Position numbers and translations under genes: made by a program
From: Guptibacillus hwajinpoensis
GTDB taxonomy: Bacteria; Bacillota; Bacilli; Bacillales; Bacillaceae_O
Direction of reading: 5' to 3'
DNA: 59,021 nucleotides
Assembly: GCA_016841765.1 (NCBI GenBank)
Contig: JAENYN010000029.1
Coordinates: 1-59,021 of the forward strand
The notes under the pieces: generated by a model
Told to the model about the DNA's origin: nothing
Seen by the model: only the letters and a program-made list of their open reading frames with translations
Database searches by the model: none
Shown: positions 47,493-56,195 of the stretch, piece after piece
How the letters are laid out: every line of letters starts with the position of its first letter
Position numbering within the stretch: the first letter of the stretch is position 1

Positions 47493-47562
47493 ATCTCTAT
47501 TCTTAATATGGCACCGGGAAATATCCTCTTGCTGACAGTTTATACTTTCCTATACGGTAAAA
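47493..47562. repeat. About 70-bp direct repeat flanking ykyA, copy 2
   Basis: Second copy, located in the ykyA upstream region, roughly 75 percent identical to copy 1 by eye. The ykyA promoter is probably in or near it. Confidence 0.75.
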
Positions 47563-47592
47563 AGCGAACGCCTGGATTAGGATCCAGGCGTT
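47560..47592 (-). terminator. Terminator of the oxidoreductase operon
   Basis: Eleven-bp stem AACGCCTGGAT / ATCCAGGCGTT, four-base loop, then CGCTTTTT on the minus strand; 136 bases after the gamma-subunit stop. No gene lies in that gap. Confidence 0.85.
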
Positions 47593-47727
47593 TGTTTGCT
47601 TTTTTCACTGTTTTTTATCGTTTGTCGTTTTCTCCATGGGATTGCAACTGCCGGGGGGATCAGGCTAGCCGTTTTCATCATGAGTAAAAAGCTGCAAGAC
47701 GCTCGGTCCAAACTCCCCTTTAGCGGC

Positions 47728-48285
47728 TCAGGTCCTGGCAGCATGATGATTGCCGGCCAGTTCCATCCCTTTCTCAAGCGCTTTTTTGTTAAGTTCAAGA
47801 AGCTGCGGGTTTTTGCTGGAAAACAACTTTTCCATCGCTGCAATAATGGCGGATTCATCCGCAGCACCCGTCAGTCCGAGCAGGGCACCCAGCAATATGA
47901 TATTCGCTGTTTTGGCTTCGCCGAGTTCCAGGGCCGCCTCTGTAGCGGGAATGTAAACGGCCGCCAAATCTTTCCGCTCCGAGACGGATTCCACAAGTGA
48001 CTGGTTCACCACCAGTACACCTCCAGGCCGGACAAACGGCTCGAACTTTTGGAATGACGGATTGTTCAGCACGATCGCTGCAGTCGAGTAGGTGAAAATC
48101 GGAGAACCGATCAAGTCATCACTGATGACAACCTGCACATTGGCTGTACCGCCGCGCTGCTCCGGTCCATATGAAGGCAGCCAGGATACCTCTTTCCCCT
48201 GTATCATCCCTGCATAAGCAAGCAGCTGCCCCATTGTCATGACTCCCTGGCCGCCAAAACCGGCAATTACGATTTCTTCTTTCAT
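47728..48285 (-). CDS. 2-oxoacid:ferredoxin oxidoreductase gamma subunit
   Basis: A 185-residue gamma domain of the pyruvate/ketoisovalerate/2-oxoglutarate ferredoxin oxidoreductase family. Signatures are IAGFGGQGVMTMGQLLAYAG and LPSYGPEQRGGTANVQVVIS. It closes the 2-oxoacid oxidoreductase assembly with the alpha and beta subunits. Its ATG overlaps the beta stop (ATGA), so it is translationally coupled. Last gene of the five-gene unit. Confidence 0.92.
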   Translation of the reverse strand: MKEEIVIAGFGGQGVMTMGQLLAYAGMIQGKEVSWLPSYGPEQRGGTANVQVVISDDLIGSPIFTYSTAAIVLNNPSFQKFEPFVRPGGVLVVNQSLVESVSERKDLAAVYIPATEAALELGEAKTANIILLGALLGLTGAADESAIIAAMEKLFSSKNPQLLELNKKALEKGMELAGNHHAART

Positions 48286-49034
48286 CGCGCACCGCCTCCC
48301 GCATCTTTATAAACACCCAGCGGGTATACAGGAATCATCTCATCTTTTACCCAGTCAAGTGCTTCATCGGGTGATAAACCCCAGTTTGTCGGACAAGTGG
48401 ACAGAACCTCCACAAGTGAGAAGCCCTCTTTGTTTTTCTGGGTTTCAAACGCTTTTCGGATTGCCTTTTTCGCTTTCAGGATATTCGGTCCGCTGTTAAC
48501 AGAGGTCCTCTCAATGTAAGTCGCTCCATCCAGGGTTGCCAGCATTTCGGAAACCCGGATCGGTGACCCCTGGACCGATTTGCTCCGTCCTGAAGGGGTT
48601 GTTGCTGTCACCTGGCCAACGAGGGAGGTTGGGGCCATTTGCCCGCCGGTCATCCCGTATATGGCATTGTTGACAAAAATAACAGTGATATTTTCGCCCC
48701 TTGCCGCCGCATGGACAATTTCCGCCATGCCGATTGAGGCCAGATCGCCGTCGCCCTGATAGGTGAAAACAAACCTGTCTTCCGGCAGCACTCTTTTCAA
48801 GCCGGTTGCTACAGCTGGCGCTCTGCCATGTGCCGCCTGCGTCATATCACAGTTGAAATATTCATAGGAAATGACCGAGCAGCCGACTGAAGCAACACCA
48901 ACGGTATCCTCTAAAATCCCCATTTCTTCCATCACTTCTGCGACAAGCCGGTGAATAATTCCATGTGTGCAGCCCGGACAGTAATGAGTATCAGCTTCCT
49001 TCAGACCTTTCGTCCTTTCAAACACGGCTTTCAA
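48282..49034 (-). CDS. 2-oxoacid:ferredoxin oxidoreductase beta (TPP) subunit
   Basis: A 250-residue TPP-binding subunit. THYCPGCTHGIIHRL carries the CPGC motif of the family. The TPP-Mg motif is YQGDGDLASIGMAEIVHAAA to IFVNNAIYGMTGGQ. It performs decarboxylation of a 2-oxoacid and passes electrons to ferredoxin. The start is read as TTG 49034 because GGAGGTG lies just upstream; a GTG nine bases earlier is part of that site. It overlaps the end of the alpha gene. Confidence 0.92.
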   Translation of the reverse strand: MKAVFERTKGLKEADTHYCPGCTHGIIHRLVAEVMEEMGILEDTVGVASVGCSVISYEYFNCDMTQAAHGRAPAVATGLKRVLPEDRFVFTYQGDGDLASIGMAEIVHAAARGENITVIFVNNAIYGMTGGQMAPTSLVGQVTATTPSGRSKSVQGSPIRVSEMLATLDGATYIERTSVNSGPNILKAKKAIRKAFETQKNKEGFSLVEVLSTCPTNWGLSPDEALDWVKDEMIPVYPLGVYKDAGGGAR

Positions 49035-50100
49035 TGCGCTCACCTCCGGCTATGGCCAAATTCATGATTTGCTCCAGGATTTCTTCCTGTCCCGGCACGA
49101 TTCCGCCGGTCCTGCCAAAGAAATGAACAGGCGCCCGGCCATTCACTGCAAGCCTTACATCCTCTACCATCTGGCCTGCGCTCATTTCGACACACAAGAA
49201 CCCGTTAACTCTATCAGCCATTAATTCAAACGGTTCATTAGGGAATGGCCACAGGGAAATCGGCCGTACCATCCCTGCTTTAACCCCGTGTTCCCTTGCC
49301 GCATCAATCGCGTTTCTCACAATTCTTGATACCGTGCCATAGGCGACGAGAATGTAATCGGCATCTTCAATTTTATAGGTGCTGTATTTTATTTCATTCC
49401 GCTCAATTTCCATATATTTTTCCTGCAGCCGTTTATTGACTTCTTCCAGGTTGGCGGCATCAAGCTGCAATGACGTGATTACTTTTGCCGGCCCATCACC
49501 CCTTGTGCCGTCTGTCGCCCAATCTTTTGCCGGCAATTGCCTGCTTTCCCGCTCAGGAAACTGGACAGGCTCCATCATTTGGCCCAGCATCCCGTCACCG
49601 AGCAAAATAACAGGCGTTCTGTAATAATCCGCGATATCAAATGCTTCCTGCATCAAGTCAACAATCTCCTGTAAAGATGCCGGGGCCAGAACAGGAACAC
49701 GATAGTCACCATGGCCGCCGCCTTTTGTTGCCTGAAAATAATCCGACTGGGCCGGCTGAATGTTGCCGAGTCCCGGTCCGCCCCGCATCACGTTGACAAC
49801 TACAGCGGGAAGTTCCGCGCCGGCAAGATATGAAATCCCTTCTTGTTTAAGACTGAATCCCGGACTTGAAGAAGAAGTCATTACCCTCACACCGGCACTT
49901 GCCGCCCCGTAGACCATATTGATTGCGGATACCTCGCTCTCAGCCTGAAGGAACAAGCCACCGACTTCCGGGAGCCTTCTCGCCATATAAGCGACCAGTT
50001 CGCTTTGCGGCGTGATCGGATAGCCGAAAAAGTAATGGCAACCCGCCTGGACAGCGGCTTCCGCAAGAACCTCGTTGCCTTTCATCAAAACTTTCTCCAT
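49018..50100 (-). CDS. vorB: 2-oxoacid:ferredoxin oxidoreductase alpha subunit (VorB-like)
   Basis: A 360-residue alpha subunit resembling VorB of 2-ketoisovalerate ferredoxin oxidoreductases (also called KorA/OorA in others). Key segments are FGYPITPQSELVAYMARRLP, AESEVSAINMVYGAASAGVR, RGGPGLGNIQPAQSDYFQAT and GDGMLGQMMEPV. The substrate could be a branched-chain 2-oxoacid or 2-oxoglutarate; sequence by eye does not decide. GGGGAGGG precedes the ATG, 15 bases after the ferredoxin stop. Unlike the usual Bacillus KorAB, alpha and gamma are separate proteins here. Confidence 0.9.
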   Translation of the reverse strand: MEKVLMKGNEVLAEAAVQAGCHYFFGYPITPQSELVAYMARRLPEVGGLFLQAESEVSAINMVYGAASAGVRVMTSSSSPGFSLKQEGISYLAGAELPAVVVNVMRGGPGLGNIQPAQSDYFQATKGGGHGDYRVPVLAPASLQEIVDLMQEAFDIADYYRTPVILLGDGMLGQMMEPVQFPERESRQLPAKDWATDGTRGDGPAKVITSLQLDAANLEEVNKRLQEKYMEIERNEIKYSTYKIEDADYILVAYGTVSRIVRNAIDAAREHGVKAGMVRPISLWPFPNEPFELMADRVNGFLCVEMSAGQMVEDVRLAVNGRAPVHFFGRTGGIVPGQEEILEQIMNLAIAGGERIESRV

Positions 50101-50115
50101 TTCGTTCCCTCCCCT

Positions 50116-50346
50116 TTATGAAGCCGAACTTTTTCTGTCAGGCCTATACACTGAAATGACACCGTCGGGGCAAATTCTTGCGCATGCCGCACAGCTCGTG
50201 CAAGCTTCCTGGTCCGTCACTTCCGCAGGCCGATATCCCTTTTTATTGATCCTGTCGGAAAGCTTGATGATATGTTGTGGACACTCATTCACACAAAGAC
50301 CGCACCCTTTGCATCTCTCTTCTTCAAAATCGACCCGTTCCAGCAT
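50116..50346 (-). CDS. 2x[4Fe-4S] ferredoxin (delta subunit)
   Basis: A 76-residue ferredoxin with two complete cluster motifs, CKGCGLCVNECP and CTSCAACARICPDG. It is the electron-accepting delta subunit of the oxidoreductase. AAAGGAGGAG precedes the ATG and overlaps the end of the ATPase gene region, implying tight cotranscription. Confidence 0.93.
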   Translation of the reverse strand: MLERVDFEEERCKGCGLCVNECPQHIIKLSDRINKKGYRPAEVTDQEACTSCAACARICPDGVISVYRPDRKSSAS

Positions 50347-50359
50347 GTGAACTCCTCCT

Positions 50360-51046
50360 TTAATTTTCCCAGGGTGTTTTCAAGTAACGGACAATCGGCA
50401 TTATGTCATGATCGGTTTTGAGAGTTTGGATTTGGCTGCCAAACGATTTGTCAATGACAGTGAAAGCGATTGGAATTTCTGTTTTCCGGCTTACATATTC
50501 TGCAGTCTCCATTCCTTTTTCAATAAAAGCGAGAGTTGTTTCGCCCGCGAGATTCGCATTATTGACAAGGCCGGTTACCTTGAGCCGGGATGCCTCTTCG
50601 ACAGACCTGATTGTATCCATGATCCCGTCCGGCCCTGAAGTATACGGGCGACCAATATTCATGACAAACAAAAACTCATAAGGCTGATCTTTTAAATCGT
50701 GATAATACTGGCCAAGGACGACAGCGCCATCTCGATCCCCTCCGACATCGACAATCAGCCGCCGGTCATGTTCATGGATAGCAGCCGGCAGCCTGCCCGA
50801 TACGATCGGTAAATCTGAGAGGGCGACACGTTCTTCCGGAGCAATGACATCTATACCTTTTTCCTCCAGCTCTCTCCGCAAGTCCCTCGTCCTGAAATAA
50901 GGGTTGATGACATCCAAATCACCAAGTCCCACTTTTGCATGCTCATCGCTGTCCTGAAACGCCATATTTAGTGCGATTTCCGTTTTTCCACTCCCGAAGT
51001 GGCCTGTTATGATAGTGATCCGTTCCCTTTTCCCGAGTATGCTCAT
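50360..51046 (-). CDS. P-loop ATPase heading the oxidoreductase operon
   Basis: A 228-residue SIMIBI-like (CobQ/MinD/ParA-type) nucleotide-binding protein. Walker A GHFGSGKTEIALNMA, switch-like GLGDLDVINPYFRTRDLRRE, and a Walker B-like LIVDVGGDRDGAVVLGQY are visible. VTGLVNNANLAGET resembles the base-recognition strand, but no CxxC pair for Fe-S binding is present. It is first in the operon with 13 bases to the ferredoxin gene. A role in maturation or regulation of the complex is inferred only from location. Confidence 0.85.
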   Translation of the reverse strand: MSILGKRERITIITGHFGSGKTEIALNMAFQDSDEHAKVGLGDLDVINPYFRTRDLRRELEEKGIDVIAPEERVALSDLPIVSGRLPAAIHEHDRRLIVDVGGDRDGAVVLGQYYHDLKDQPYEFLFVMNIGRPYTSGPDGIMDTIRSVEEASRLKVTGLVNNANLAGETTLAFIEKGMETAEYVSRKTEIPIAFTVIDKSFGSQIQTLKTDHDIMPIVRYLKTPWEN

Positions 51047-51258
51047 TTCATCAAACCCCCAGTATCCCCTGCTTTAATTGTAGTAACTAAAGGCAGGTAA
51101 GCGGTTACAAAGTTGTGATGAATTTTCGAACTATCCGGTTCAGGTTTATATATAGTGCTTCATTTAAAAGACAGGCCGGAAATATGCTAAACTATATATT
51201 GTAGAATTTATCTCAGTGAGATCGTTACAAGAGGATAGAAAAAAGGAAGTGAAAATGC

Positions 51259-51813
51259 ATGATTACGATGAAGGATATCATTAAAGAGGGAGAACCGATT
51301 CTGCGTGTAACAGCTGATGAAGTGGATTCGCCGCCCTCAGCAGAAGAAAAGGAAATATTGAGTGACATGCTGCAATTTCTTAAAAACAGCCAGGACCCAG
51401 AATTGGCTTCCAAATACAATCTGCGTCCGGGTGTAGGCCTGGCCGCTCCGCAAATCAACATTCCAAAACGAATGATAGCCGTACATGTGATAGATGAAAA
51501 AGACCGGCTCTACAGCCATGCCCTGTTCAATCCGAAAATCTCCAGTCACTCAGTCGAACAAAGTTACCTGAGCGGCGGAGAGGGCTGTCTGTCAGTCGAT
51601 CGTGACGTCCCCGGCATTGTTCCCCGTTATGCACGGATAACGGTGCAAGGGACCGACGTGGAGGGCAACAACGTGAAGCTGAGGCTGCGTGGATTGCCGT
51701 CCATTGTCTTCCAGCATGAGATCGACCATTTGAACGGCATCATGTTCTATGACCGGATCGACGAGGAAAACCCTTTCGATGCGCCTGCCGGGGCAATAGA
51801 GGTCAATCGTTGA
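51259..51813 (+). CDS. def: Peptide deformylase
   Basis: A 184-residue Fe/Zn-dependent deformylase that removes the N-formyl group from nascent proteins. The three motifs are present: [14 protein letters not shown] (metal Cys) and QHEIDHLNG (two metal His and catalytic Glu). The insertion typical of Gram-positive type 2 enzymes is visible between helix 1 and motif 1. Corresponds to B. subtilis DefB (YkrB). GGAAGTG precedes the ATG. Confidence 0.96.
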   Translation: MITMKDIIKEGEPILRVTADEVDSPPSAEEKEILSDMLQFLKNSQDPELASKYNLRPGVGLAAPQINIPKRMIAVHVIDEKDRLYSHALFNPKISSHSVEQSYLSGGEGCLSVDRDVPGIVPRYARITVQGTDVEGNNVKLRLRGLPSIVFQHEIDHLNGIMFYDRIDEENPFDAPAGAIEVNR

Positions 51814-51826
51814 TAAAATGCCAATT

Positions 51827-51855
51827 AAAGACGCCGCTTGCAGCGGCGTTTTTCT
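51827..51855. terminator. Bidirectional terminator between def and ykrA
   Basis: ACGCCGCT / AGCGGCGT stem with three-base loop and T-runs on both sides. Confidence 0.85.
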
Positions 51856-51873
51856 TCTCAATATCCAGTACAC

Positions 51874-52650
51874 TCACTTCAGTAACCCAATCATCTTCAA
51901 GCCGTGTAATATCCCGTCTTCAGCAACGTCCCTTGTCACATGAGAGGCTGCTTCCTTCACTTCAGCCATTGCGTTGCCCATCGCCACACCGCAGCCTGCA
52001 TACCTGAGCATCTCCAGGTCGTTCAGGGCGTCCCCAAAGGCATAGACGCGGTTCTGCGGGATGCCGATCCGCTCAATGAAGACTTCGATTCCTTTCGCCT
52101 TAGACCCGCCTGCCGGCAAGATATCCTGCGATTTCTCATGCCAGCGTATAAACTTGATCCCGTCAAACCGCCCTTCATAAAGGTGTTGTTCTTCCCGGGT
52201 GCTGAACAGCAAGGCCTGATAAATGTCCCGATGTTTATAATAATCGGGATCGAATTGCGGATGCTCCATCTTCAGGGTGCTGCCGATACTTTCTGCGATA
52301 TGGCTATGGTGTTTAACGTTCGCCTTCATGCCCTCATGATCGAGAAACACAAGCGGATGGCTGTTGGCGGCGGCATATTTGTCAATCCGCATCAATACGT
52401 CTTGATTTAGCGGATTAGCATAAATGATTTCACCTTTATAGACGACATATTGGCCATTGAAGCTGATAAAGGAGTCGATGCCGAGTTCCTCCCTGATATC
52501 CTCAAACATGAACGGAGCCCGTCCAGTTGCTATGGCCACATCCACTCCGGACTTTTTTAGCATGCTGACAGCATACTTCGTGGATTCCGGTATTTTTTTA
52601 TCATGATCAAGCAGCGTGCCATCAATATCGAAAAATACAATATCTTTCAT
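51874..52650 (-). CDS. ykrA: Cof-type HAD phosphatase YkrA
   Basis: A 258-residue HAD hydrolase of the Cof/sugar-phosphatase subfamily. Motif I DIDGTLL near residue 8, motif II VAIATGRAP, motif III lysine near KAKGIEVFIERIG, motif IV VYAFGDALNDLEMLRYAG. A C2-type cap (about 80-185) lies between. The substrate is unknown; family members hydrolyse sugar phosphates or nucleotides. Convergent with def, as in B. subtilis. Confidence 0.92.
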   Translation of the reverse strand: MKDIVFFDIDGTLLDHDKKIPESTKYAVSMLKKSGVDVAIATGRAPFMFEDIREELGIDSFISFNGQYVVYKGEIIYANPLNQDVLMRIDKYAAANSHPLVFLDHEGMKANVKHHSHIAESIGSTLKMEHPQFDPDYYKHRDIYQALLFSTREEQHLYEGRFDGIKFIRWHEKSQDILPAGGSKAKGIEVFIERIGIPQNRVYAFGDALNDLEMLRYAGCGVAMGNAMAEVKEAASHVTRDVAEDGILHGLKMIGLLK

Positions 52651-53022
52651 CTATTCTCATCCTTTAATAGTGTAATTGCCGCCGTTAATTCCTATCATAC
52701 GGTAATCGATAGGACAGGAGATGTCAACTGCAGTGCAAAACATCCATGTATGCCGCGTTCCCTGCCGGATAAACTGGTACTGTTTGATATTCTTTTCTGG
52801 TAAGAGGAGGATAATGCGGAAAAATGAAGAAAATAACAAGAAAAGTTCTTTAAAAGAAAGAGTTTTTTGAGATAATAGCAACTCTTTCCTGTTAAATGCT
52901 TGTTTCCACCCGTTGTTATTGTGTAATATATATTTAATGCGGATAGAAGCTGAGTCAAGCAGCTTCGAGAACGTTTATGCCCGGTGCAAGCATACGTAAG
53001 CTGATATTTTCAAAAAACGGCC
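52651..53022. other. Long divergent spacer upstream of rpoY-rnjA
   Basis: AT-rich. An 18-codon frame at 52814-52870 follows AAGAGGAGG at short spacing; it could be a leader peptide but has no further support. An inverted repeat TCCTATC-N11-GATAGGA lies near 52688. No other gene seen. Confidence 0.4.
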
Positions 53023-53047
53023 TTATTTCCGCGGCGAGCGGGAATAA
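53023..53047 (+). other. Hairpin in the rpoY-rnjA leader
   Basis: TTATTTCCGC pairs with GCGGGAATAA (one G-T pair), loop GGCGA, 53 bases before the rpoY start. No T-run, so not a terminator; it could influence stability or RNase J autoregulation. Confidence 0.45.
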
Positions 53048-53100
53048 CATATGAAAAGCACAATACAAGTAAAATTGGACATTCAAGGAGAGATTCACTA

Positions 53101-53310
53101 ATGATTTTTAAAGTTTTGTACCAGGAAGACAGAAGCCAGGTTCCGGTACGCGAACGTACAAATGCCATGTACGTTGAAGCGGATTCGGAACGTGATGTCC
53201 GCCAGAAGCTGGCAGACCGAAACTATAACATCGAGTTCATTCAAGAAATTGACGGGGAATTTCTTGAATATGAACAAGCATCAGAAAATTTTAAATTGGA
53301 GACGTTGTAA
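53101..53310 (+). CDS. rpoY: RNA polymerase epsilon subunit RpoY
   Basis: A 69-residue protein of the RNA polymerase epsilon family (YkzG). The pattern [20 protein letters not shown] and [14 protein letters not shown] matches the family, structurally similar to phage Gp2. It binds core polymerase in Firmicutes. It ends three bases before rnjA, the conserved pair of B. subtilis. AAGGAGAG precedes the ATG. Confidence 0.95.
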   Translation: MIFKVLYQEDRSQVPVRERTNAMYVEADSERDVRQKLADRNYNIEFIQEIDGEFLEYEQASENFKLETL

Positions 53311-53313
53311 TCT

Positions 53314-54981
53314 ATGAAATTTGTTAAGAATGATCAGACAGCAGTATTTGCCCTGGGCGGACTGGGAGAGATCGGAAAAAACACGTACGGCATCCAGTTC
53401 CAGGATGAAATTATCCTGATTGATGCAGGTATCAAGTTCCCCGAAGATGAGCTTCTGGGAATTGACTACGTCATCCCCGACTATACCTATCTCGCAAAAA
53501 ATGAAAATAAAATCAAAGGCCTTTTCGTTACACATGGGCATGAAGATCATATCGGCGGCATCCCTTATCTATTGCGGGAAGTGAACATTCCGATATATGG
53601 CGGCAAGCTGGCCATTGCCCTGATCCGCAAAAAATTGGAAGAGCATGGACTTTTGCGGAATGCAAAATTATATGAAATCGAAGAAGAAGATATCATAAAG
53701 TTCCGTAAAACATCGGTATCTTTTTTCCGCACGACTCACAGCATTCCGGATTCCCTCGGGGTGGTCGTGAAAACACCGCCAGGCAACATCGTCCATACAG
53801 GTGATTTCAAGTTTGACTTCACACCTGTAGGCGAACCGGCCAACTTGACAAAAATGGCTGAAATAGGGCGTGAAGGCGTTTTATGCCTGCTTTCCGACAG
53901 CACCAACAGTGAAATCCCGAATTTCACGATGTCAGAACGCAAGGTCGGGGAAAATATCCAGGATATCTTCCGCAAAGTTGAAGGCCGCATTATCTTTGCG
54001 ACTTTTGCATCTAACATTTATCGCCTTCAGCAGGTAGTGGAAGCTGCTGTGAAAACAAACCGCAAAATTGCGGTTTTCGGCAGAAGCATGGAAAACACAA
54101 TTGAAATCGGACGGGAGCTTGGCTACATCAATGCCCCGAAAAACACGTTTGTAGATACGCATCAGCTCAACAGGCTGCCTGCGGACCAGGTGACCATCCT
54201 TTGCACGGGAAGCCAGGGCGAACCGATGGCTGCCCTTTCCCGGATTGCTAATGGCACACACCGGCAAATTCAGATCATGCACGGCGACACTGTCGTCTTC
54301 TCATCGTCACCGATCCCTGGCAACACAGTCAGTGTCGGCAGGACGATCAATGCCCTCTACCGCGCGGGCGCGGATGTCATTCACGGGCCGTTGAGTGACA
54401 TCCACACTTCCGGACACGGAAGCCAGGAAGAACAAAAATTGATGCTCCGGTTAATGAATCCGAAATTCTTCATGCCGATCCACGGTGAATACCGCATGCT
54501 GACAATGCACACGAAGCTTGCGAAGGATACGGGCGTTCCCGAAGAAAATTCCTTTATCATGGATAATGGGGAAGTGCTTGCCCTCAGTTCCGATAAAGCA
54601 TCTGTTTCCGGAAAAATCCCATCCGGCTCCGTTTACGTTGACGGAAGCGGAATCGGCGACATCGGAAATATTGTACTTCGTGACCGGAAAATCCTTTCCG
54701 AAGAAGGCCTGGTCATCGTCGTTGTCAGCCTTGATATGAAGCAATTCAAAATTGCGGCAGGACCGGATCTGATTTCACGCGGATTCGTCTACATGCGTGA
54801 ATCCGGCGACTTAATCAACGACGCCCAGGCGCTTATATCCAATCATCTTGACAAAGTGATGGAGCGCCGCACAACCCAGTGGTCGGAAATCAAAAACGAA
54901 ATCACCGACACACTCGCACCATTCCTATACGAAAAAACAAAACGCAGACCAATGATCCTGCCAATCATAATGGAAGTATAG
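53314..54981 (+). CDS. rnjA: Ribonuclease J1
   Basis: A 555-residue metallo-beta-lactamase/beta-CASP ribonuclease with 5'-3' exo- and endonuclease activity, central to mRNA decay and 16S maturation. Zinc motif HGHEDHIGG near residue 74, further metal ligands in [12 protein letters not shown] and HTGDFKFD, beta-CASP segments [14 protein letters not shown] and SSSPIPGN, and the C-terminal dimerisation domain ending [10 protein letters not shown]. Its TAG stop falls on the first bases of a tandem repeat array. Confidence 0.97.
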   Translation: MKFVKNDQTAVFALGGLGEIGKNTYGIQFQDEIILIDAGIKFPEDELLGIDYVIPDYTYLAKNENKIKGLFVTHGHEDHIGGIPYLLREVNIPIYGGKLAIALIRKKLEEHGLLRNAKLYEIEEEDIIKFRKTSVSFFRTTHSIPDSLGVVVKTPPGNIVHTGDFKFDFTPVGEPANLTKMAEIGREGVLCLLSDSTNSEIPNFTMSERKVGENIQDIFRKVEGRIIFATFASNIYRLQQVVEAAVKTNRKIAVFGRSMENTIEIGRELGYINAPKNTFVDTHQLNRLPADQVTILCTGSQGEPMAALSRIANGTHRQIQIMHGDTVVFSSSPIPGNTVSVGRTINALYRAGADVIHGPLSDIHTSGHGSQEEQKLMLRLMNPKFFMPIHGEYRMLTMHTKLAKDTGVPEENSFIMDNGEVLALSSDKASVSGKIPSGSVYVDGSGIGDIGNIVLRDRKILSEEGLVIVVVSLDMKQFKIAAGPDLISRGFVYMRESGDLINDAQALISNHLDKVMERRTTQWSEIKNEITDTLAPFLYEKTKRRPMILPIIMEV

Positions 54982-55320
54982 AAATGCGGAAGGCGCCGGG
55001 TAGCGGCGTACGCATAAGCGGGGCGCTCTTACAAAGGGCGCCCTTTCCCTTTGAAAGAGTGAACCGCTTATGTCGATAGCCGTTGGCGCCTGGAGCTGGA
55101 CAATAGAAATGCGGAAGGCGCCGGGTAGCGGCGTACGCATAAGCGGGGCGCTCTTGCAAAGGGCGCCCTTTCCCTTTGAAAGAGTGAACCGCTTATGTCG
55201 ATAGCCGTTGGCGCCTGGAGCTGGACAATAGAAATGCGGAAGGCGCCGGGTAGCGGCGTACGCATAAGCGGGGCGCTCTTGCAAAGGGCGCCCTTTCCCT
55301 TTGAAAGAGTGAACCGCTTA
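54980..55320. repeat. Tandem array of repeat family 1 (about 2.7 units of 125 bp)
   Basis: Units start at 54981, 55106 and 55231 (period exactly 125); the third stops at about 55320 after GTGAACCGCTTAT. Units 1 and 2 differ at one noted base. Each has arms AGCGGCGTACGCATAAGCGG and CCGCTTATGTCGATAGCCGT around an inner hairpin (GGGCGC...GCGCCC), bounded by GGCGCC. Long open frames on the minus strand repeat one peptide and are artefacts. Confidence 0.95.
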
Positions 55321-55351
55321 TATTAAACAACACCTTAACATCTAAGAAATA

Positions 55352-55385
55352 CAAAAAGCCGTCCAGAACCTGGACGGCTTTTTGT
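55352..55385. terminator. Bidirectional terminator between rnjA and ktrC
   Basis: Thirteen-bp stem AAAAAGCCGTCCA / TGGACGGCTTTTT, five-base loop. The repeat array lies between it and rnjA, so the array would be transcribed. Confidence 0.9.
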
Positions 55386-55397
55386 TCATCTATGCAA

Positions 55398-56066
55398 TTA
55401 CACCCTGTTGTCAGCAAGCCCCATTTCAAGCCGGGTGATATCCTGGTCCGCACCAATAACAATCAGGATATCGCCTTCATGTATTTCTTCATCTGCCTGC
55501 GGTGACACGATGATCTCCTGACCGCGCTTAAGAGCGACAACGTTACAACCGTAGCGGGCCCTGATATCGAGCTCGATCAGTGACCTGCCATCCAGCTGTT
55601 TTCCTGCTATCATTTCAACAATGCTATGCTCATCGGAAAGCTCAAGATAATCCAATACATTGTTGGAAATCAAATTATGGGCAATCCGGTTACCCATATC
55701 ACGTTCAGGATGAACCACCCGATCTGCACCGATTTTCTCTAAAACTTTTGCATGATAATCATTTTGAGCTTTAACGGTTATATGTTTGACACCAAGTTCC
55801 TTTAAAATAAGCGTTGTCAGGATACTCGATTGAATGTTATCGCCGATGGCAACAATCACATGTTCAAAATTACGGATTCCAAGGCTCTTAAGGACAGCCT
55901 CATCCGTCGTGTCAGCCATGACTGCATGAGCAGCAGTATTCGCGAATTCATTCACCCGGTCCTCATCAATATCGATTGCCAGGACTTCCATGCCTTCTTT
56001 GGCCAGAGCCCGGCAAATACTGCCCCCAAAACGGCCAAGGCCTATTACTGCAAATTCTTTTTTCAT
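55398..56066 (-). CDS. ktrC: Potassium channel regulator KtrC (RCK protein)
   Basis: A 222-residue cytoplasmic gating subunit of a Ktr potassium channel. The N-terminal RCK Rossmann domain has VIGLGRFGGSICRALAKEG and the acidic strand-2 end VLAIDIDED; the RCK_C domain (about 140-222) normally binds c-di-AMP. ATG 56066 follows GTGGAGGAAT; ten upstream in-frame codons are unsupported. In B. subtilis ktrC (ykqB) also sits beside rnjA. Its membrane partner (KtrD) is not in the window. Confidence 0.93.
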   Translation of the reverse strand: MKKEFAVIGLGRFGGSICRALAKEGMEVLAIDIDEDRVNEFANTAAHAVMADTTDEAVLKSLGIRNFEHVIVAIGDNIQSSILTTLILKELGVKHITVKAQNDYHAKVLEKIGADRVVHPERDMGNRIAHNLISNNVLDYLELSDEHSIVEMIAGKQLDGRSLIELDIRARYGCNVVALKRGQEIIVSPQADEEIHEGDILIVIGADQDITRLEMGLADNRV

Positions 56067-56195
56067 GTCAATTCCTCCACTTTTACTGCAAAACAATCTG
56101 TCCTTATTTTACCACACCGCGTTATTCCTGTCCTGCGTTTTACGGGTGCTCTCCCTTTCAATATTCCCGGCTTTAACTCATCAATGCGGCGGATT

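Noticed and set aside
52814-52870. 18-codon frame with AAGAGGAGG upstream
   Set aside because: Spacing to the ATG is too short and there is no conserved feature; kept only as a note in the spacer entry.
54980-55320. CRISPR-like regular spacing
   Set aside because: Units are contiguous 125-bp copies with no unique spacers, and no cas genes are present.
54925-55462. Several overlapping minus-strand open frames with repeated peptide
   Set aside because: They translate the 125-bp tandem units, have no ribosome sites, and repeat the same peptide; an artefact of the repeat.
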